DNA of 64,000 bases from positions 34,411 to 98,410 of the forward strand of contig JAEOTA010000017.1 of the NCBI GenBank assembly GCA_016840085.1, in the 5' to 3' direction. Positions 8,207 to 16,944 of the stretch are shown here, piece after piece. How positions within the stretch are numbered: position 1 is the stretch's first letter; every line of letters starts with the position of its first letter. The position numbers and the translations under genes are program-made. Below the pieces are notes generated by a model. The model had not been told where the DNA came from. It worked only from the letters and a program-made list of their open reading frames with translations, and did not search any database. This DNA comes from Promethearchaeota archaeon (GTDB taxonomy: Archaea; Asgardarchaeota; Lokiarchaeia; Sigyniarchaeales; SOKP01).

Positions 8207-9046
8207 ATGGCTGAATTATTTGCTGAAGTTAATGAAATAAAGATTTGTTATGAGATACATGGAGAAGGACATCCTTTAACTTTAGTCCATGGTTGGGGTG
8301 GTTCTAAAGAAGAGTGGTTTGTTCATATCGATGCATTATCAAAACATTTTAAAGTAATTACTTTCGATAATCGAGGAGCAGGGAAATCTGATCATCCAAA
8401 CACACCCTATACAATGGATATGTATGCGGATGACATCTATGGATTACTTGAATTTCTTAATATAGAGAACACACATGTTATTGGAGCTTCACTAGGTGGA
8501 ATGATCGTCTTAAATTTTATATTAAAGTATCCAGAACAAGTAAATAAATTAGTGTTAATAAATACATGGCCAGGATTTCCTAACGAGCAAGGTCCCGAAA
8601 TATATAAGGAGAGTAAAATAACATATTATAAAGAATTTGAAAAAGATCCTCTTAATACTTTTTTAAAATCAGCGAAAAGTGGTTTTTCTCGAGAATTTTG
8701 GAAAATGATGGTAGAAAATCCTAAGAGGAAATTTTTTGATCTATGGTCTGTAGAGGATTTAATAGAAAGAGACTTAAAAAACCAATACACTCCTCAAGAC
8801 AATGAAAATGCTGCTAATGCAGTTAAAGGTCATAATGTCCTAGATAAGCTTCATGAAATTAAAAATGAAACGTTAATTTTATGTGGGGCAAAAGATCGAA
8901 TTGCACCAGTATTAGTAAATAAACAGATGCATGAAAAAATCCCTAACAGTACTCTTAAGGTCATAAAGGATGCACGGCACAGTTTACCACTAGAAAAAAC
9001 ACCTGAAGTAAATAAAATATTAGTAGATTTTTTAAAGGAATATTAA
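8207..9046 (+). CDS. Alpha/beta hydrolase, tandem copy 4
   Basis: About 279 residues starting at ATG 8207, giving MAELFAEVNEIKICYE like its sisters. An in-frame TTG at 8198 is the alternative. The motifs are HGWG, DNRGAGKS, the nucleophile in GASLGG, the acid in GAKDRIAP and the His in DARHSLP. The triad is complete, but the final His context (ARH rather than AGH) differs from the other three copies. It is closest to copy 2 around the cap region (KSGFSREFWKMM against KKSYSREFWKQM). The gene is separated from copy 3 by 67 bases and faces the convergent MFS transporter. Confidence 0.85.
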   Translation: MAELFAEVNEIKICYEIHGEGHPLTLVHGWGGSKEEWFVHIDALSKHFKVITFDNRGAGKSDHPNTPYTMDMYADDIYGLLEFLNIENTHVIGASLGGMIVLNFILKYPEQVNKLVLINTWPGFPNEQGPEIYKESKITYYKEFEKDPLNTFLKSAKSGFSREFWKMMVENPKRKFFDLWSVEDLIERDLKNQYTPQDNENAANAVKGHNVLDKLHEIKNETLILCGAKDRIAPVLVNKQMHEKIPNSTLKVIKDARHSLPLEKTPEVNKILVDFLKEY

Positions 9047-9076
9047 ATAATATTTTTCAAAATGGAAAATTATTCA

Positions 9077-10306
9077 TTATAAAGATTCCTGATGGACTGA
9101 TACAGCATATTTTTTCAATTCAATCTTTTTAAAACTCATTAAGAAAGGTATTAAAGCAATTAAACCAAGAACGAAGCTTAGAAAGAAAGCTGGATAAAAG
9201 CCAAGGATAAAAGTTCCAATTAAAGGTCCTATTATTTGTGCGAAACTATCCAATCCAGAAGAATAACCATTAATTTTACCTTGTTCCCTTGGTGTTACTG
9301 ATTGACTTATTTTACTGTTTAAGGGTCCTCGTGTGAGAGAAGCAGCAAAACTTATGAACAATATTAAGACTAAAAACATAATTACATTAATTGAAAATCC
9401 TACTAATAAAAACGCAACTAGAAATATACCCAAACCAACGATAATAGCATTATTGACACCTAATTTTGTAATAGTAGGTTTGAATAATGTAAATCTTACT
9501 GATGCTCGAAAAACTCCACTGATCATCAACAAAATCCCAATTTCAGATGAATTAAGTCCAAAAACAATTGCAGCAAAAAATGATAAAGACGACATCGCAA
9601 TTATGAAAGATACTGTATGAAATCCAAATAAGGTAAGATAAAACATAGCAGTTTTGTTTTTCCGGATTTTTATTATTATTACTTCTTGTGAAATCTCATG
9701 ATGTGCTTCTCGCTTTGATTTTGACCAAGTTTCTTCTAAAATAAAAATTGTAATTATTAAAGTAAATAAAGATAGTCCTGCTGCGAATAGACCTGGGAGC
9801 AATATTCCGCCGATACTAAAAAGTATGCCCCCCATTCCTGGTCCAATAAGAGAAGCTAATACATGGGCAACCCCAATATTTGCCATTTGAAAACTTCTGT
9901 CTTTTGGTGGCACTTCATCACCAATAATTGCTTTTGCAATTGGAAAATTACCCCCAAAAACACCATCCACAATTCTTGAAATAACAACCATCCATATTGA
10001 ATTTGAAAATGCTAACATAAGGAAACCGGCAAAGGTTCCTGCTTGTGAAATTAAAAGTAAAGGCTTTCTACCGAATTTATCACTTAATTTTCCTAATATT
10101 GGACCAAAAATGAATGAAAACATAGCATTTACAGAAAGTGCTATTCCCATAATAAATATATGTACATTGAACTGTTTAGCAATAAAAGGAGCCATCGGTA
10201 ATATCATAGAAAATCCAATTATATCAATAAAGACCGCTATCCATAATGGGGTCAATTTACGATATTTAAAGACTCTACGATTATTTGACATATTAGTATT
10301 TGACAT
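9077..10306 (-). CDS. MFS transporter (drug-efflux / TetA-like)
   Basis: A 409-residue integral membrane protein with about twelve hydrophobic segments. The loop 2-3 signature GKLSDKFGRKPLLLI is typical of the major facilitator superfamily, in the DHA1/TetA-like efflux branch. The second half begins near residue 220 after a charged cytosolic loop (EETWSKSKREAHHEISQE). It probably exports a small molecule by proton antiport, but the substrate is unknown. The gene is convergent with the alpha/beta hydrolase array, so a shared function is possible but not shown. Confidence 0.85.
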   Translation of the reverse strand: MSNTNMSNNRRVFKYRKLTPLWIAVFIDIIGFSMILPMAPFIAKQFNVHIFIMGIALSVNAMFSFIFGPILGKLSDKFGRKPLLLISQAGTFAGFLMLAFSNSIWMVVISRIVDGVFGGNFPIAKAIIGDEVPPKDRSFQMANIGVAHVLASLIGPGMGGILFSIGGILLPGLFAAGLSLFTLIITIFILEETWSKSKREAHHEISQEVIIIKIRKNKTAMFYLTLFGFHTVSFIIAMSSLSFFAAIVFGLNSSEIGILLMISGVFRASVRFTLFKPTITKLGVNNAIIVGLGIFLVAFLLVGFSINVIMFLVLILFISFAASLTRGPLNSKISQSVTPREQGKINGYSSGLDSFAQIIGPLIGTFILGFYPAFFLSFVLGLIALIPFLMSFKKIELKKYAVSVHQESL

Positions 10307-10462
10307 AAATGTCCCAAATCAGCATTTTTAAATTTGTTTTCAGATGAAAAGCCAAATTATTCATTTACTTTAATTTTTTAGATTATTTTTCATACAAATA
10401 GAAAACTATTATAATAATGTGTATCATATAATTCTTTAAACATTATAACCAATTAGATAATT

Positions 10463-11272
10463 ATGGTTAATAATCAAACTCTAAATATAAAGGAAGAATC
10501 AGAGAAAACAGTAGAACTTCCAGCTTTAGATTTTTTTAAGATAAACTTCATTAGCTTTTTGGTGCCCTTATATGTATGTTTAGGGATATTCTTAATGTTT
10601 GAATTTGGATTTATAAAGTTATTTTCTATTCCCATTTTACTGCATTTAAGTATATTACCAGGATTTCTATTTTTCTTATATTATATTTATCTTATAATAT
10701 TGATTGAAATTGTTGCTCTTTGGGTCAGATATTGGAATAAGAAATCACCGCCACAACAAGGCGTTTTTGCAAGGGTACTTGATGATTTCAATAGTCCTGA
10801 AGGAAAGATGATGAAATATTATCACAAACGCGGGTTCATAATTAAATTCCCAGTCTGGTTAACGTCTAAATCACCATTTCCATGGTTAGTTAATCGAGCA
10901 CTTCGTAAAATAGGCCATAATAAAATTGGGAAAAATGTTATTTATTGCGATGGTTATGCAGGACTTGAATTTACTAATTTAAGTGATAATGTATTTATTT
11001 ACCCAACTAGTGCTTTGTCAAGTCATGCTGTAAATACTATTTTTGGGAAAATTACAATGCTGGAAATGAAATTAGGGAAAAATACAACTCTATATCCTGG
11101 AAATATAGTCGGTCCAAATGTTGTTACAACAGAGAATAATGTGATCTTTCCAAATACTGTTTTGCATAAGAATTGGAGAGGTAGACCAGAAAAATTTTAT
11201 TATCAAGGCAGCCCTGGAAAATCTATTGAGGTTGATCATCTTCCAATAAAACAAAAAGAATATTCAGAATGA
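10463..11272 (+). CDS. Membrane-anchored hexapeptide-repeat (left-handed beta-helix) protein
   Basis: A 269-residue protein. Residues 1-95 hold two or three strongly hydrophobic segments (for example FISFLVPLYVCLGIFLMF and LPGFLFFLYYIYLIILIEI). The C-terminal 130 residues show the imperfect hexapeptide pattern of a left-handed beta-helix: IGKNVIYCDGYAGLEF, LSDNVFIYPTSALSSH, LGKNTTLYPGNIVGPN. Comparable membrane-plus-beta-helix regions occur at the end of Pls-type non-ribosomal peptide synthetase-like proteins and in some acyltransferases. The catalytic His of classical acyltransferases is not clearly identified (SSHAVN is a possibility). An acyl- or acetyltransferase-like role at the membrane is a guess. 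Confidence 0.55.
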   Translation: MVNNQTLNIKEESEKTVELPALDFFKINFISFLVPLYVCLGIFLMFEFGFIKLFSIPILLHLSILPGFLFFLYYIYLIILIEIVALWVRYWNKKSPPQQGVFARVLDDFNSPEGKMMKYYHKRGFIIKFPVWLTSKSPFPWLVNRALRKIGHNKIGKNVIYCDGYAGLEFTNLSDNVFIYPTSALSSHAVNTIFGKITMLEMKLGKNTTLYPGNIVGPNVVTTENNVIFPNTVLHKNWRGRPEKFYYQGSPGKSIEVDHLPIKQKEYSE

Positions 11273-11341
11273 TTGTTAAAATCCTTATAGATGATCAAAT
11301 CGAAAAAATCCATGAAAATTCAGTTGTTTTCTTCGAAAAAA

Positions 11342-12826
11342 TTAATTTTTTGGAAATTTTCCTTGGTTTTGTAGAAATTCTCTATAACTATTAATCTTAT
11401 CTAAAACTAATCCTGCTAAATCCAAGCTCTCAAATACAGGAACAGCCTTATTTAATAACTTCATTTTAAACTTGTATCTACTTTTATATTCTTCAAAACC
11501 TTCATTAATCTTTAACATAACACAATACATCGGTTTAGTGGAGATATTTTTCGCTTTAGAAACGTATCTAATGAATTCTTTATTCAAATCTGTTCCTTTA
11601 AAACCAATTTCTTCTAATATATCTTGAAAGCCACCAAATCTTTCAGGATCTTTAATGAAAACAATTGATGATATGTTTGGATCCTTATCCAATGCGAGGA
11701 TTGTCCTGTAGTATATATGAGGTTGAATGCCGCTTCCACCGAGATCAATTGGATTAGTAACATTTGTATTAACATCAGGGAGAAATCTTTGCATTTTTTG
11801 AATAGTTTTTTCTGTTAGACTTGGGATAATTAAGTTATGTTTTTCAAGAATATCTATAGCTTCTATGGTTGATCCTCCCCCAATTCCAATGACACCTACG
11901 TTTCGTGTATTTGGTAAATGAGTTAAATTAAAAGCTGAAGCTAATGCTGCAAGTTCATTTGAATTACTTACAATACAACTACCAGTTTGCTTACCAACAG
12001 CTTTCCACATTTCATTATTCCCTGCAAGACCCCCAGTATGAGAGAGTATCGCTTTTTTTGTTGCTTCACCGAATCCTGCTCTCCAAAGTATGACTGGTTT
12101 TCTATTTAAATTACACTCCTTTACTACTCTCATAAATTTTCTCCCTTGTTTTGTAGTTCTAAGGTTTTCAATGTATAAACCTATGATTTTTGTATAATCA
12201 TCTTGATTGAAGTATTCTAAAAATTCTACTGGTGATAAATCTAAAGCATTTCCAATTGAGATAAATTTTGAAGCGTAAAGCCCATAAGAAACCACTAGCT
12301 GTGACATATTTTGTGCAATGCCCCCTGATTGAAATACTCCACTAAAATTTCCTGCTTTTTTAGATTGCTCAAAAGCAAAAAAAAGACCTGCTTTTGGATT
12401 GTACACTCCCAAGCAATTTGGACCAATTATTCTGATATTATACTGTCTGGCAATATCTAAAAGTTGTTTTTCTAGATCTTCATTTCCCACTTCACGAAAT
12501 CCTGATGCAAAAACAGTTACAAAAGGAACACCTTTCTTTCCAATGTCTTCCATTAATTTGGGGCATAAGCGCGCAGGAACAGCTAAAATTACATAATCTA
12601 TAGGATCGTCAATATCTAAGATTGACCCGTATATTTGATATCCATATAATTTTTCTCCAACTAGTTTAGGATTGAATAGATATATTGGTCCTTTAAATCT
12701 GTCTTTCATGCATCTAACAAAAAAACTTCCTCCTCTGAGATCGAGACTTATACCTATAATTCCAATAGATTTGGGAAAGAATAATCTGTTAAAATTAATT
12801 TTTTGTGTTTGTTTTAAGGCAGACAT
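11342..12826 (-). CDS. ADP-forming acyl-CoA synthetase, alpha-type (CoA-binding / CoA-ligase domains)
   Basis: About 494 residues from the ATG at 12826, which is preceded by AAGGA at a suitable distance. An upstream in-frame start would add 16 hydrophobic residues. The N-terminus is a CoA-binding Rossmann domain (FPKSIGIIGISLDLRGGSFF). It is followed by succinyl-CoA-ligase-like domains containing GPNCLGVYNP, GVFQSGG and SHTGGLAGN, in which the His is the expected phosphorylated residue. There is no ATP-grasp domain, so it resembles the separate alpha subunit of archaeal acetyl-CoA synthetase (ADP-forming). Such enzymes convert acyl-CoA to acid with ATP synthesis during peptide or sugar fermentation. 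The beta subunit is not adjacent. Confidence 0.8.
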   Translation of the reverse strand: MSALKQTQKINFNRLFFPKSIGIIGISLDLRGGSFFVRCMKDRFKGPIYLFNPKLVGEKLYGYQIYGSILDIDDPIDYVILAVPARLCPKLMEDIGKKGVPFVTVFASGFREVGNEDLEKQLLDIARQYNIRIIGPNCLGVYNPKAGLFFAFEQSKKAGNFSGVFQSGGIAQNMSQLVVSYGLYASKFISIGNALDLSPVEFLEYFNQDDYTKIIGLYIENLRTTKQGRKFMRVVKECNLNRKPVILWRAGFGEATKKAILSHTGGLAGNNEMWKAVGKQTGSCIVSNSNELAALASAFNLTHLPNTRNVGVIGIGGGSTIEAIDILEKHNLIIPSLTEKTIQKMQRFLPDVNTNVTNPIDLGGSGIQPHIYYRTILALDKDPNISSIVFIKDPERFGGFQDILEEIGFKGTDLNKEFIRYVSKAKNISTKPMYCVMLKINEGFEEYKSRYKFKMKLLNKAVPVFESLDLAGLVLDKINSYREFLQNQGKFPKN

Positions 12827-12892
12827 TAAAAATTCCTTATAAAATAGATAAAAAGGTTGTATAAAATAAAACAATTCAACTAAAAAATTTTA

Positions 12893-13618
12893 TTAATAAG
12901 ACCTTCCAAGTAATTTATTCAATAAAACAATATCATCGGTAAAAATTCCATCAACACCTAAATCAATTAATCTTTTCATTATTTCTTCCTCATTGACAGT
13001 CCATACATTAATTTTGAGACCTCTCTCATGAGTAAATTCTACTAATTTTTTATTAACTGCCATGTGATAGGGATGAATCGCATAAAATTCATTAACTACT
13101 GCTCTTTTTATATATTGCTTAATAGGTTGAAATTTTATAAGTGCTTTAGGTATTAAATAGCCTAATTTTAACTTTGCTTCAATTTCTTTTATTTTTAATA
13201 ATTCTATTATTTCAAAACAACTTACTATAGAAGATTCAATAAGATTATTCTTTCTTAAAATATTTACTAAATCATATACTAGTCCTGGAGCTTTAATTTC
13301 TGGTTGAAGTTTTATCTTTCCCTTTGAAATTTTTATTAATTCTCGTAAAATAGGTATTTGTTCCCCTTCTCCAGCATTTAATTTTTTAAGCTCTTCAAGA
13401 GAGGTATCTTTAATCGTTTTTAACACTCCAGTTGTGCTAAGTGTATCCGCATCATGATGGATAATAATCTCATTATCCAAAGTGTAGTGGATATCAAATT
13501 CAATATAGTCTGCCTTTAATTCAATCGCTTTTTTAAATGCTTTAAGTGTATTTTCAGGCGCAATAGTACTGGCTCCTTTATGACCTATAACTAATAAATT
13601 CTCTTCTTTTTCACTCAA
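12893..13618 (-). CDS. Glycerophosphodiester phosphodiesterase, copy A
   Basis: A 241-residue GDPD-family TIM-barrel protein. The signature begins with IGHKGASTIAPENTLKAF (residues 11-28), and the ExD metal site is in YIEFDIHYTLDNEIIIHHD, with the second catalytic His in the HHD segment. The strand-8 region reads GVDGIFTDD. All key residues are present. No signal peptide is visible, so a cytosolic role is likely, hydrolysing glycerophosphodiesters. In an archaeon these would derive from glycerol-1-phosphate lipids or imported phosphodiesters. It lies 26 bases after copy B on the same strand and is a clear paralogue, so the pair is a tandem duplication read as one operon. Confidence 0.9.
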   Translation of the reverse strand: MSEKEENLLVIGHKGASTIAPENTLKAFKKAIELKADYIEFDIHYTLDNEIIIHHDADTLSTTGVLKTIKDTSLEELKKLNAGEGEQIPILRELIKISKGKIKLQPEIKAPGLVYDLVNILRKNNLIESSIVSCFEIIELLKIKEIEAKLKLGYLIPKALIKFQPIKQYIKRAVVNEFYAIHPYHMAVNKKLVEFTHERGLKINVWTVNEEEIMKRLIDLGVDGIFTDDIVLLNKLLGRSY

Positions 13619-13644
13619 AAATATCCCCTAATAAAGAAAATACT

Positions 13645-14382
13645 TTATCTTTTTAAAATTTGATTTGCAATTGGAACATCATTAGTTATAATTCCATCTA
13701 CGCCCTTTTTTATTAAATTTTTAATCTTGAGTTTAAGATCGACAGTCCAAACATTAACTTTAAGGTTTTTTCGATGAGAATATTCTATAAATTCATCATC
13801 CACCAAGAATATAAATGGATGAATAAATGAAAATTTATATTTCGCCGCTTTATCGATTGCTTTTCTTTTAACGTGCCATTTTTTCCATTTTGGATTCTCA
13901 TATATTGTTCCCTCATATGGAATTAAAGATGCAAATTTCAAGTTAGGTTCGATTTTTTGAATTTTTACAAGTTCTTTAAACATAAAGGAGCACACTATTG
14001 TATTATCTATAAGATCAGCATCCCTAAGTATTTGAACTATCTTTTTTCCAATATTTTTAGATTTCAATTCAATTAGCAATCCAATTTTATCTTTTGCCAT
14101 ATCAACAATTTCTTGCAGTATTGGAATTTTCTCTCCCTCTCCAAAATCAAGCGCTCTCAATTCTTTTAATGTCATCTCCTCTACAAAACCTTTATGTCCT
14201 GTAATTCTTGATATATCTGGATCATGGGTAATTACAAGTTCTCCATCACTAGATTCAAAGACGTCAAATTCTATAAAATCAGCTTTCAAATCTATAGCTT
14301 TTTGGAAAGCTTTTAAAGTATTTTCAGGCGCTATACTGCTTGCTCCTCTATGGGCAATTATAAATATTTCTTTATTTTCCAC
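13645..14382 (-). CDS. Glycerophosphodiester phosphodiesterase, copy B
   Basis: A 245-residue GDPD-family protein, promoter-proximal member of the pair. Diagnostic segments are IAHRGASSIAPENTLKAF at residues 8-25, FIEFDVFESSDGELVITHDP with the ExD and HD motifs, and GVDGIITNDVP at the end. The catalytic HR at residues 10-11 is conserved, whereas copy A has HK at the same place. The length is typical of single-domain bacterial and archaeal GDPDs. The 450 bases upstream (14383-14832) separate it from a divergent zinc-ribbon gene and should contain its promoter. Confidence 0.9.
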   Translation of the reverse strand: MENKEIFIIAHRGASSIAPENTLKAFQKAIDLKADFIEFDVFESSDGELVITHDPDISRITGHKGFVEEMTLKELRALDFGEGEKIPILQEIVDMAKDKIGLLIELKSKNIGKKIVQILRDADLIDNTIVCSFMFKELVKIQKIEPNLKFASLIPYEGTIYENPKWKKWHVKRKAIDKAAKYKFSFIHPFIFLVDDEFIEYSHRKNLKVNVWTVDLKLKIKNLIKKGVDGIITNDVPIANQILKR

Positions 14383-14778
14383 TTTTTACAATATCCTCTT
14401 TTTTTACATTTATAAAAGTATAAATCTTCAATTTTTTTAATTTGCTTCGTTTCAAATGCAAATAAATTGAGTAAGAATTTTTTCTTACATTTTGGTTTAT
14501 TTAATTAAACATTCATCTTAGCAAAATTCAGAACCAAGTTTTCATTAAATATCGGTTTGTTACATGGTTTTAAGAGTTTAACCTTCAATTTCGCAAACAA
14601 TATCTTAATAATAAATTAATAACTCATGCTAAAAATTTATTAGTATAAAATGTTAAGACTTATATGAAATTTGTTTGTTATTATCGACAGATATAATCAA
14701 TGAAAGGATAAATTTATAAGGAGTATTTATTTTTAATATTTCTGATACAATAAAAATAGGTAGGAAATAATCTACTAA

Positions 14779-14795
14779 ACCGAAAAGTTTAAAAA
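14779..14795 (+). promoter_or_regulatory. Archaeal BRE/TATA promoter of the small zinc-ribbon gene
   Basis: Within the 450-bp gap 14383-14832, the sequence ACCGAAAAGTTTAAAAA fits a purine-rich BRE followed by an archaeal TATA box. It lies about 40-50 bases before the ATG at 14833, predicting transcription start near 14818 and a leader of roughly 15 bases. No SD sequence is seen in that leader. The rest of the gap is AT-rich and shows no coding potential. Confidence 0.55.
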
Positions 14796-14832
14796 GAGAA
14801 TATAAAGAAAAAGAGTTGTGATCTAAGAAATT

Positions 14833-15084
14833 ATGCGCTTCTGTGATAATTGCGGCAACATGTTGATCCCAAAAAATGGTAAATTATATTGTAAAGCCTG
14901 TGAAGAGGAATTTGAGTTAGGAAATGATAAAGAAGGCTATAAGATCCAAAAAAAGATTAGACATGATGAAAAAGAAGCAGCTCCAATAGTAATAAAAGAA
15001 GGTTTAAGAGGAGAGAGAATATCTAGTGACGATCGGAAAGCATACGAGGATCTCTTCTCAGGCAGTGAAGCTGATTCGTACTGA
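14833..15084 (+). CDS. Small zinc-ribbon protein, RPB9/TFS N-terminal-like
   Basis: An 83-residue protein whose first 30 residues (CDNC at 4-7, CKAC at 20-23, then EEEFELG) look like the N-terminal zinc ribbon of RPB9, RPA12 or archaeal TFS. Those proteins have a second C-terminal ribbon with a DE dipeptide that is inserted into RNA polymerase. Here it is missing and is replaced by about 55 charged residues ending in an acidic tail (DDRKAYEDLFSGSEAD). It may be a truncated transcription-factor paralogue or an unrelated zinc protein. The gene is single with its own promoter (14779-14795). Confidence 0.55.
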   Translation: MRFCDNCGNMLIPKNGKLYCKACEEEFELGNDKEGYKIQKKIRHDEKEAAPIVIKEGLRGERISSDDRKAYEDLFSGSEADSY

Positions 15085-15224
15085 TTTATGCTTTTTTTGA
15101 GATCTAAGGTTAGATCACTTATTCTTCTTTAATTTTGTAAAATATTCGTATCCTTTTTAGCTGTTGAAATATTTACAAATCTTAAGTTCTTTAATTATAT
15201 TAGAAATAATTGGGGATATTTTAA

Positions 15225-15620
15225 ATGACTGAAGAAAAAAAGAAAAGGCTTAGAGGTTTTGCAGGAATTGTATCCAAACAGGTTGATCAATTAAATAGTA
15301 TTGAGAAATTCAAAGAAGATTTTAAGGATACAGAAATTAAAATTATGTTGAATGCAACAGATGCTAAAAATGCTGCCATAATTATTATTGACAAAGGTAA
15401 AATTTTTGTAGAAGGCGTTGACACCAAACCAAAAAAAAATCTAAAGAAGAAAAATGCAGGGTGGGACGCCCGATTATCAGCAAAAACCCAAATATTCGTT
15501 GATCTTTTAACAAGTGAAAATCTTTCAATTGGAAGTGTTTTGCCAAAAATTTTAACATTTAAATTGAGGATAAAAAAGTTAAAAAAGGCATTAACTTTAC
15601 TAAAATTATTTACATATTAA
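15225..15620 (+). CDS. SCP2-like (sterol-carrier-type) lipid-binding domain protein, tentative
   Basis: A 131-residue protein. A beta-rich middle (AAIIIIDKGKIFVEGVDTKP) is followed by DARLSAKTQIFVDLLTSENL and then SIGSVLPKILTFKLRIKKLK. The order of strand pair, then a threshold segment with a small helical stretch, then a hydrophobic amphipathic C-terminal helix resembles SCP2 domains. These bind lipids or acyl-CoA in a hydrophobic tunnel. The resemblance is at the level of pattern, not strong motifs. It stands alone between two unrelated genes. Alternatively it is simply an uncharacterised alpha+beta protein. Confidence 0.4.
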   Translation: MTEEKKKRLRGFAGIVSKQVDQLNSIEKFKEDFKDTEIKIMLNATDAKNAAIIIIDKGKIFVEGVDTKPKKNLKKKNAGWDARLSAKTQIFVDLLTSENLSIGSVLPKILTFKLRIKKLKKALTLLKLFTY

Positions 15621-15710
15621 ATAATCTCTTTTCTGAGATCCATTTAGAATTTGAAATTTTAAAAAAAAATTTTTTATCTTCTAATTAAAAACCAATAAAT
15701 TTTAGTGAGT

Positions 15711-16133
15711 TTATAAAAATATAGTAGATAAAGATAGCATTTTTTCCTTTAAGAGATTGATATCTTCTTCATCTTTTAAGGATTGAATTATTACATTTTT
15801 ATCTTTTTCTGAAATCTCTTGGAATGTATCAATAAATTCTCTTAAATAAATAATTTTCTTAGTTTCATTCTCTTGGATATTAGAAATAACACTATTAATT
15901 CTTTCTTCGATAGTATGAATTTTTTCTTTAGCTTCTCCAGACAAGATTTTTTCTTTAGATCCTACAATTTCTTGTAATACTTTATTGTTTTCTATAATTT
16001 TCCGAGCAATTTCTTTAAGCATATCTTCTCTTGATAAAATTGGTAAACTTGAAAGATATTTTTCCATCTCAGAATTTTTATCCTTAATTTCTCTAATAAA
16101 ATCAAGTATTCTGTCCTTATTTCCTTTCTCCAT
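15711..16133 (-). CDS. Hypothetical coiled-coil protein
   Basis: A 140-residue highly charged protein that is almost entirely predicted alpha-helix, with heptad-like spacing of I, L and V throughout (for example KIHTIEERINSVISNIQ and FIDTFQEISEKDKNVII). There are no cysteines, no signal peptide and no membrane segment. I recognise no family. It lies upstream of a block of gene debris, so it may be a survivor of a partly degraded locus. The start ATG at 16133 follows AAAGGAAAT-like purines in the gene start itself and not a clear SD. Confidence 0.5.
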   Translation of the reverse strand: MEKGNKDRILDFIREIKDKNSEMEKYLSSLPILSREDMLKEIARKIIENNKVLQEIVGSKEKILSGEAKEKIHTIEERINSVISNIQENETKKIIYLREFIDTFQEISEKDKNVIIQSLKDEEDINLLKEKMLSLSTIFL

Positions 16134-16301
16134 ATATTAATTAAGTCTTGTCTAAATTTTTAAATTTAACTGTCTTCAAATGCACTACCCTCCCATCTTG
16201 TAATATTCCCTATGTTTCATTGTTAAGATCTTAAAAAATTGACTTTCGAGGAATTTTACAAGCTATAGAATTATCCTTACAGAGAAAATAGATGGTAGCG
16301 A

Positions 16302-16610
16302 TCATTTTCTGCCTATGAATATCATGATTTTTTTTCGTTTTCGAATTTCATTTTTAGAAAGTTCCGAAAGTGAGCAAAAAAACTCATCTAATGTGGTTTT
16401 AAGTTCCTTTTGAAAAGTATCCGTAAATTTATCAGAATTCTTTTCAAAAATGGATTCTGAAGGATACTCATGGTATTGGGTAAATAGAGGTTGTATCTGT
16501 TTTTTGAGCTTTAAATCAATATCACCTTATTTGGCTATCGCTTCCCAATATTCAGGGATTTTGGTCTCAACCATTTTTAGTATATCCTCATTTTTATCTG
16601 TTAGTAGTAT
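16302..16610 (+). pseudogene. Remnant coding segment on the complementary strand, interrupted by a stop
   Basis: Read on the minus strand (from 16610 down to 16302), one frame gives a natural-looking charged protein of about 100 residues. It begins ILLTDKNEDILKMVETKIP, runs through KIPEYWEAIAK, then hits an in-frame TAA, and resumes with GDIDLKLKKQIQPLFTQYH, ending in RKRKKIMIFIGRK and a TGA. The composition is that of a coding helical protein, and the single internal stop suggests a decayed gene. Its actual strand is minus; it is entered with plus-order coordinates only. No family is recognised. Confidence 0.35.
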
Positions 16611-16663
16611 AAAATAAAAAGAGGTTCACCTAAATAAATACTAACTGAGAGATAACATTGTAA

Positions 16664-16807
16664 TTTTCAACTACTCTTCGTAATGACTTGGGTAATATCA
16701 ATGAATATATCTTACCTGAAGAAAAAAAGAAGGTTAAAAAAGATATTATTAAAGAAAAGAAGAGAGTTATATTATATTACTCTTTTAGATTTGAAATTGA
16801 AAATTAA
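16664..16807 (+). pseudogene. Remnant coding segment, no start codon
   Basis: An open stretch of 47 codons with no ATG, GTG or TTG at its beginning reads FSTTLRNDLGNINEYILP, then EEKKKVKKDIIKEKKRV, ending in FRFEIEN and TAA. It has protein-like composition, unlike the overlapping frame that opens with the ATG at 16683 (low-complexity basic and hydrophobic residues). It may be the end of a gene whose 5' part was lost. Chance cannot be excluded in a stretch this short. Confidence 0.25.
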
Positions 16808-16944
16808 TTTTGTTTTATCCATAAAGATTGATCATAATTATCTTCATCCCAAATGTTATAAACTTTAGCATAAACTTTAGGATATTTTTTATAAGTTCTT
16901 CTAACAGCATTCTTTACAATTCTTACATTGAAGAAATATTTCTC
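16804..16944 (-). pseudogene. Out-of-frame C-terminal extension or remnant next to the winged-helix gene
   Basis: On the minus strand, one frame over from the end of the winged-helix gene, 46 codons read EKYFFNVRIVKNAVRRTYKK, then YPKVYAKVYNIWDEDNYDQS and LWIKQN before a stop. This looks more like a protein sequence than chance. A one-base shift near 16937-16944 (in the ATATTTC sequence) would fuse it to the winged-helix protein in place of its present ending CKNCKECC. It is either a frameshifted true C-terminus or the tail of an eroded gene. Confidence 0.3.

Noticed and set aside
15085..15130. Short hairpin GATCT-AAGGTT-AGATC after the zinc-ribbon gene
   Set aside because: The stem is only five base pairs and is common by chance. 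A T-run lies before and not after it, so I do not call it a terminator.
16683..16868. Open frame of 61 codons starting at ATG 16683
   Set aside because: Low-complexity Lys/Leu/Tyr sequence with no protein-like pattern; the other frame at the same place (16664-16807) is more convincing and is entered as a remnant.
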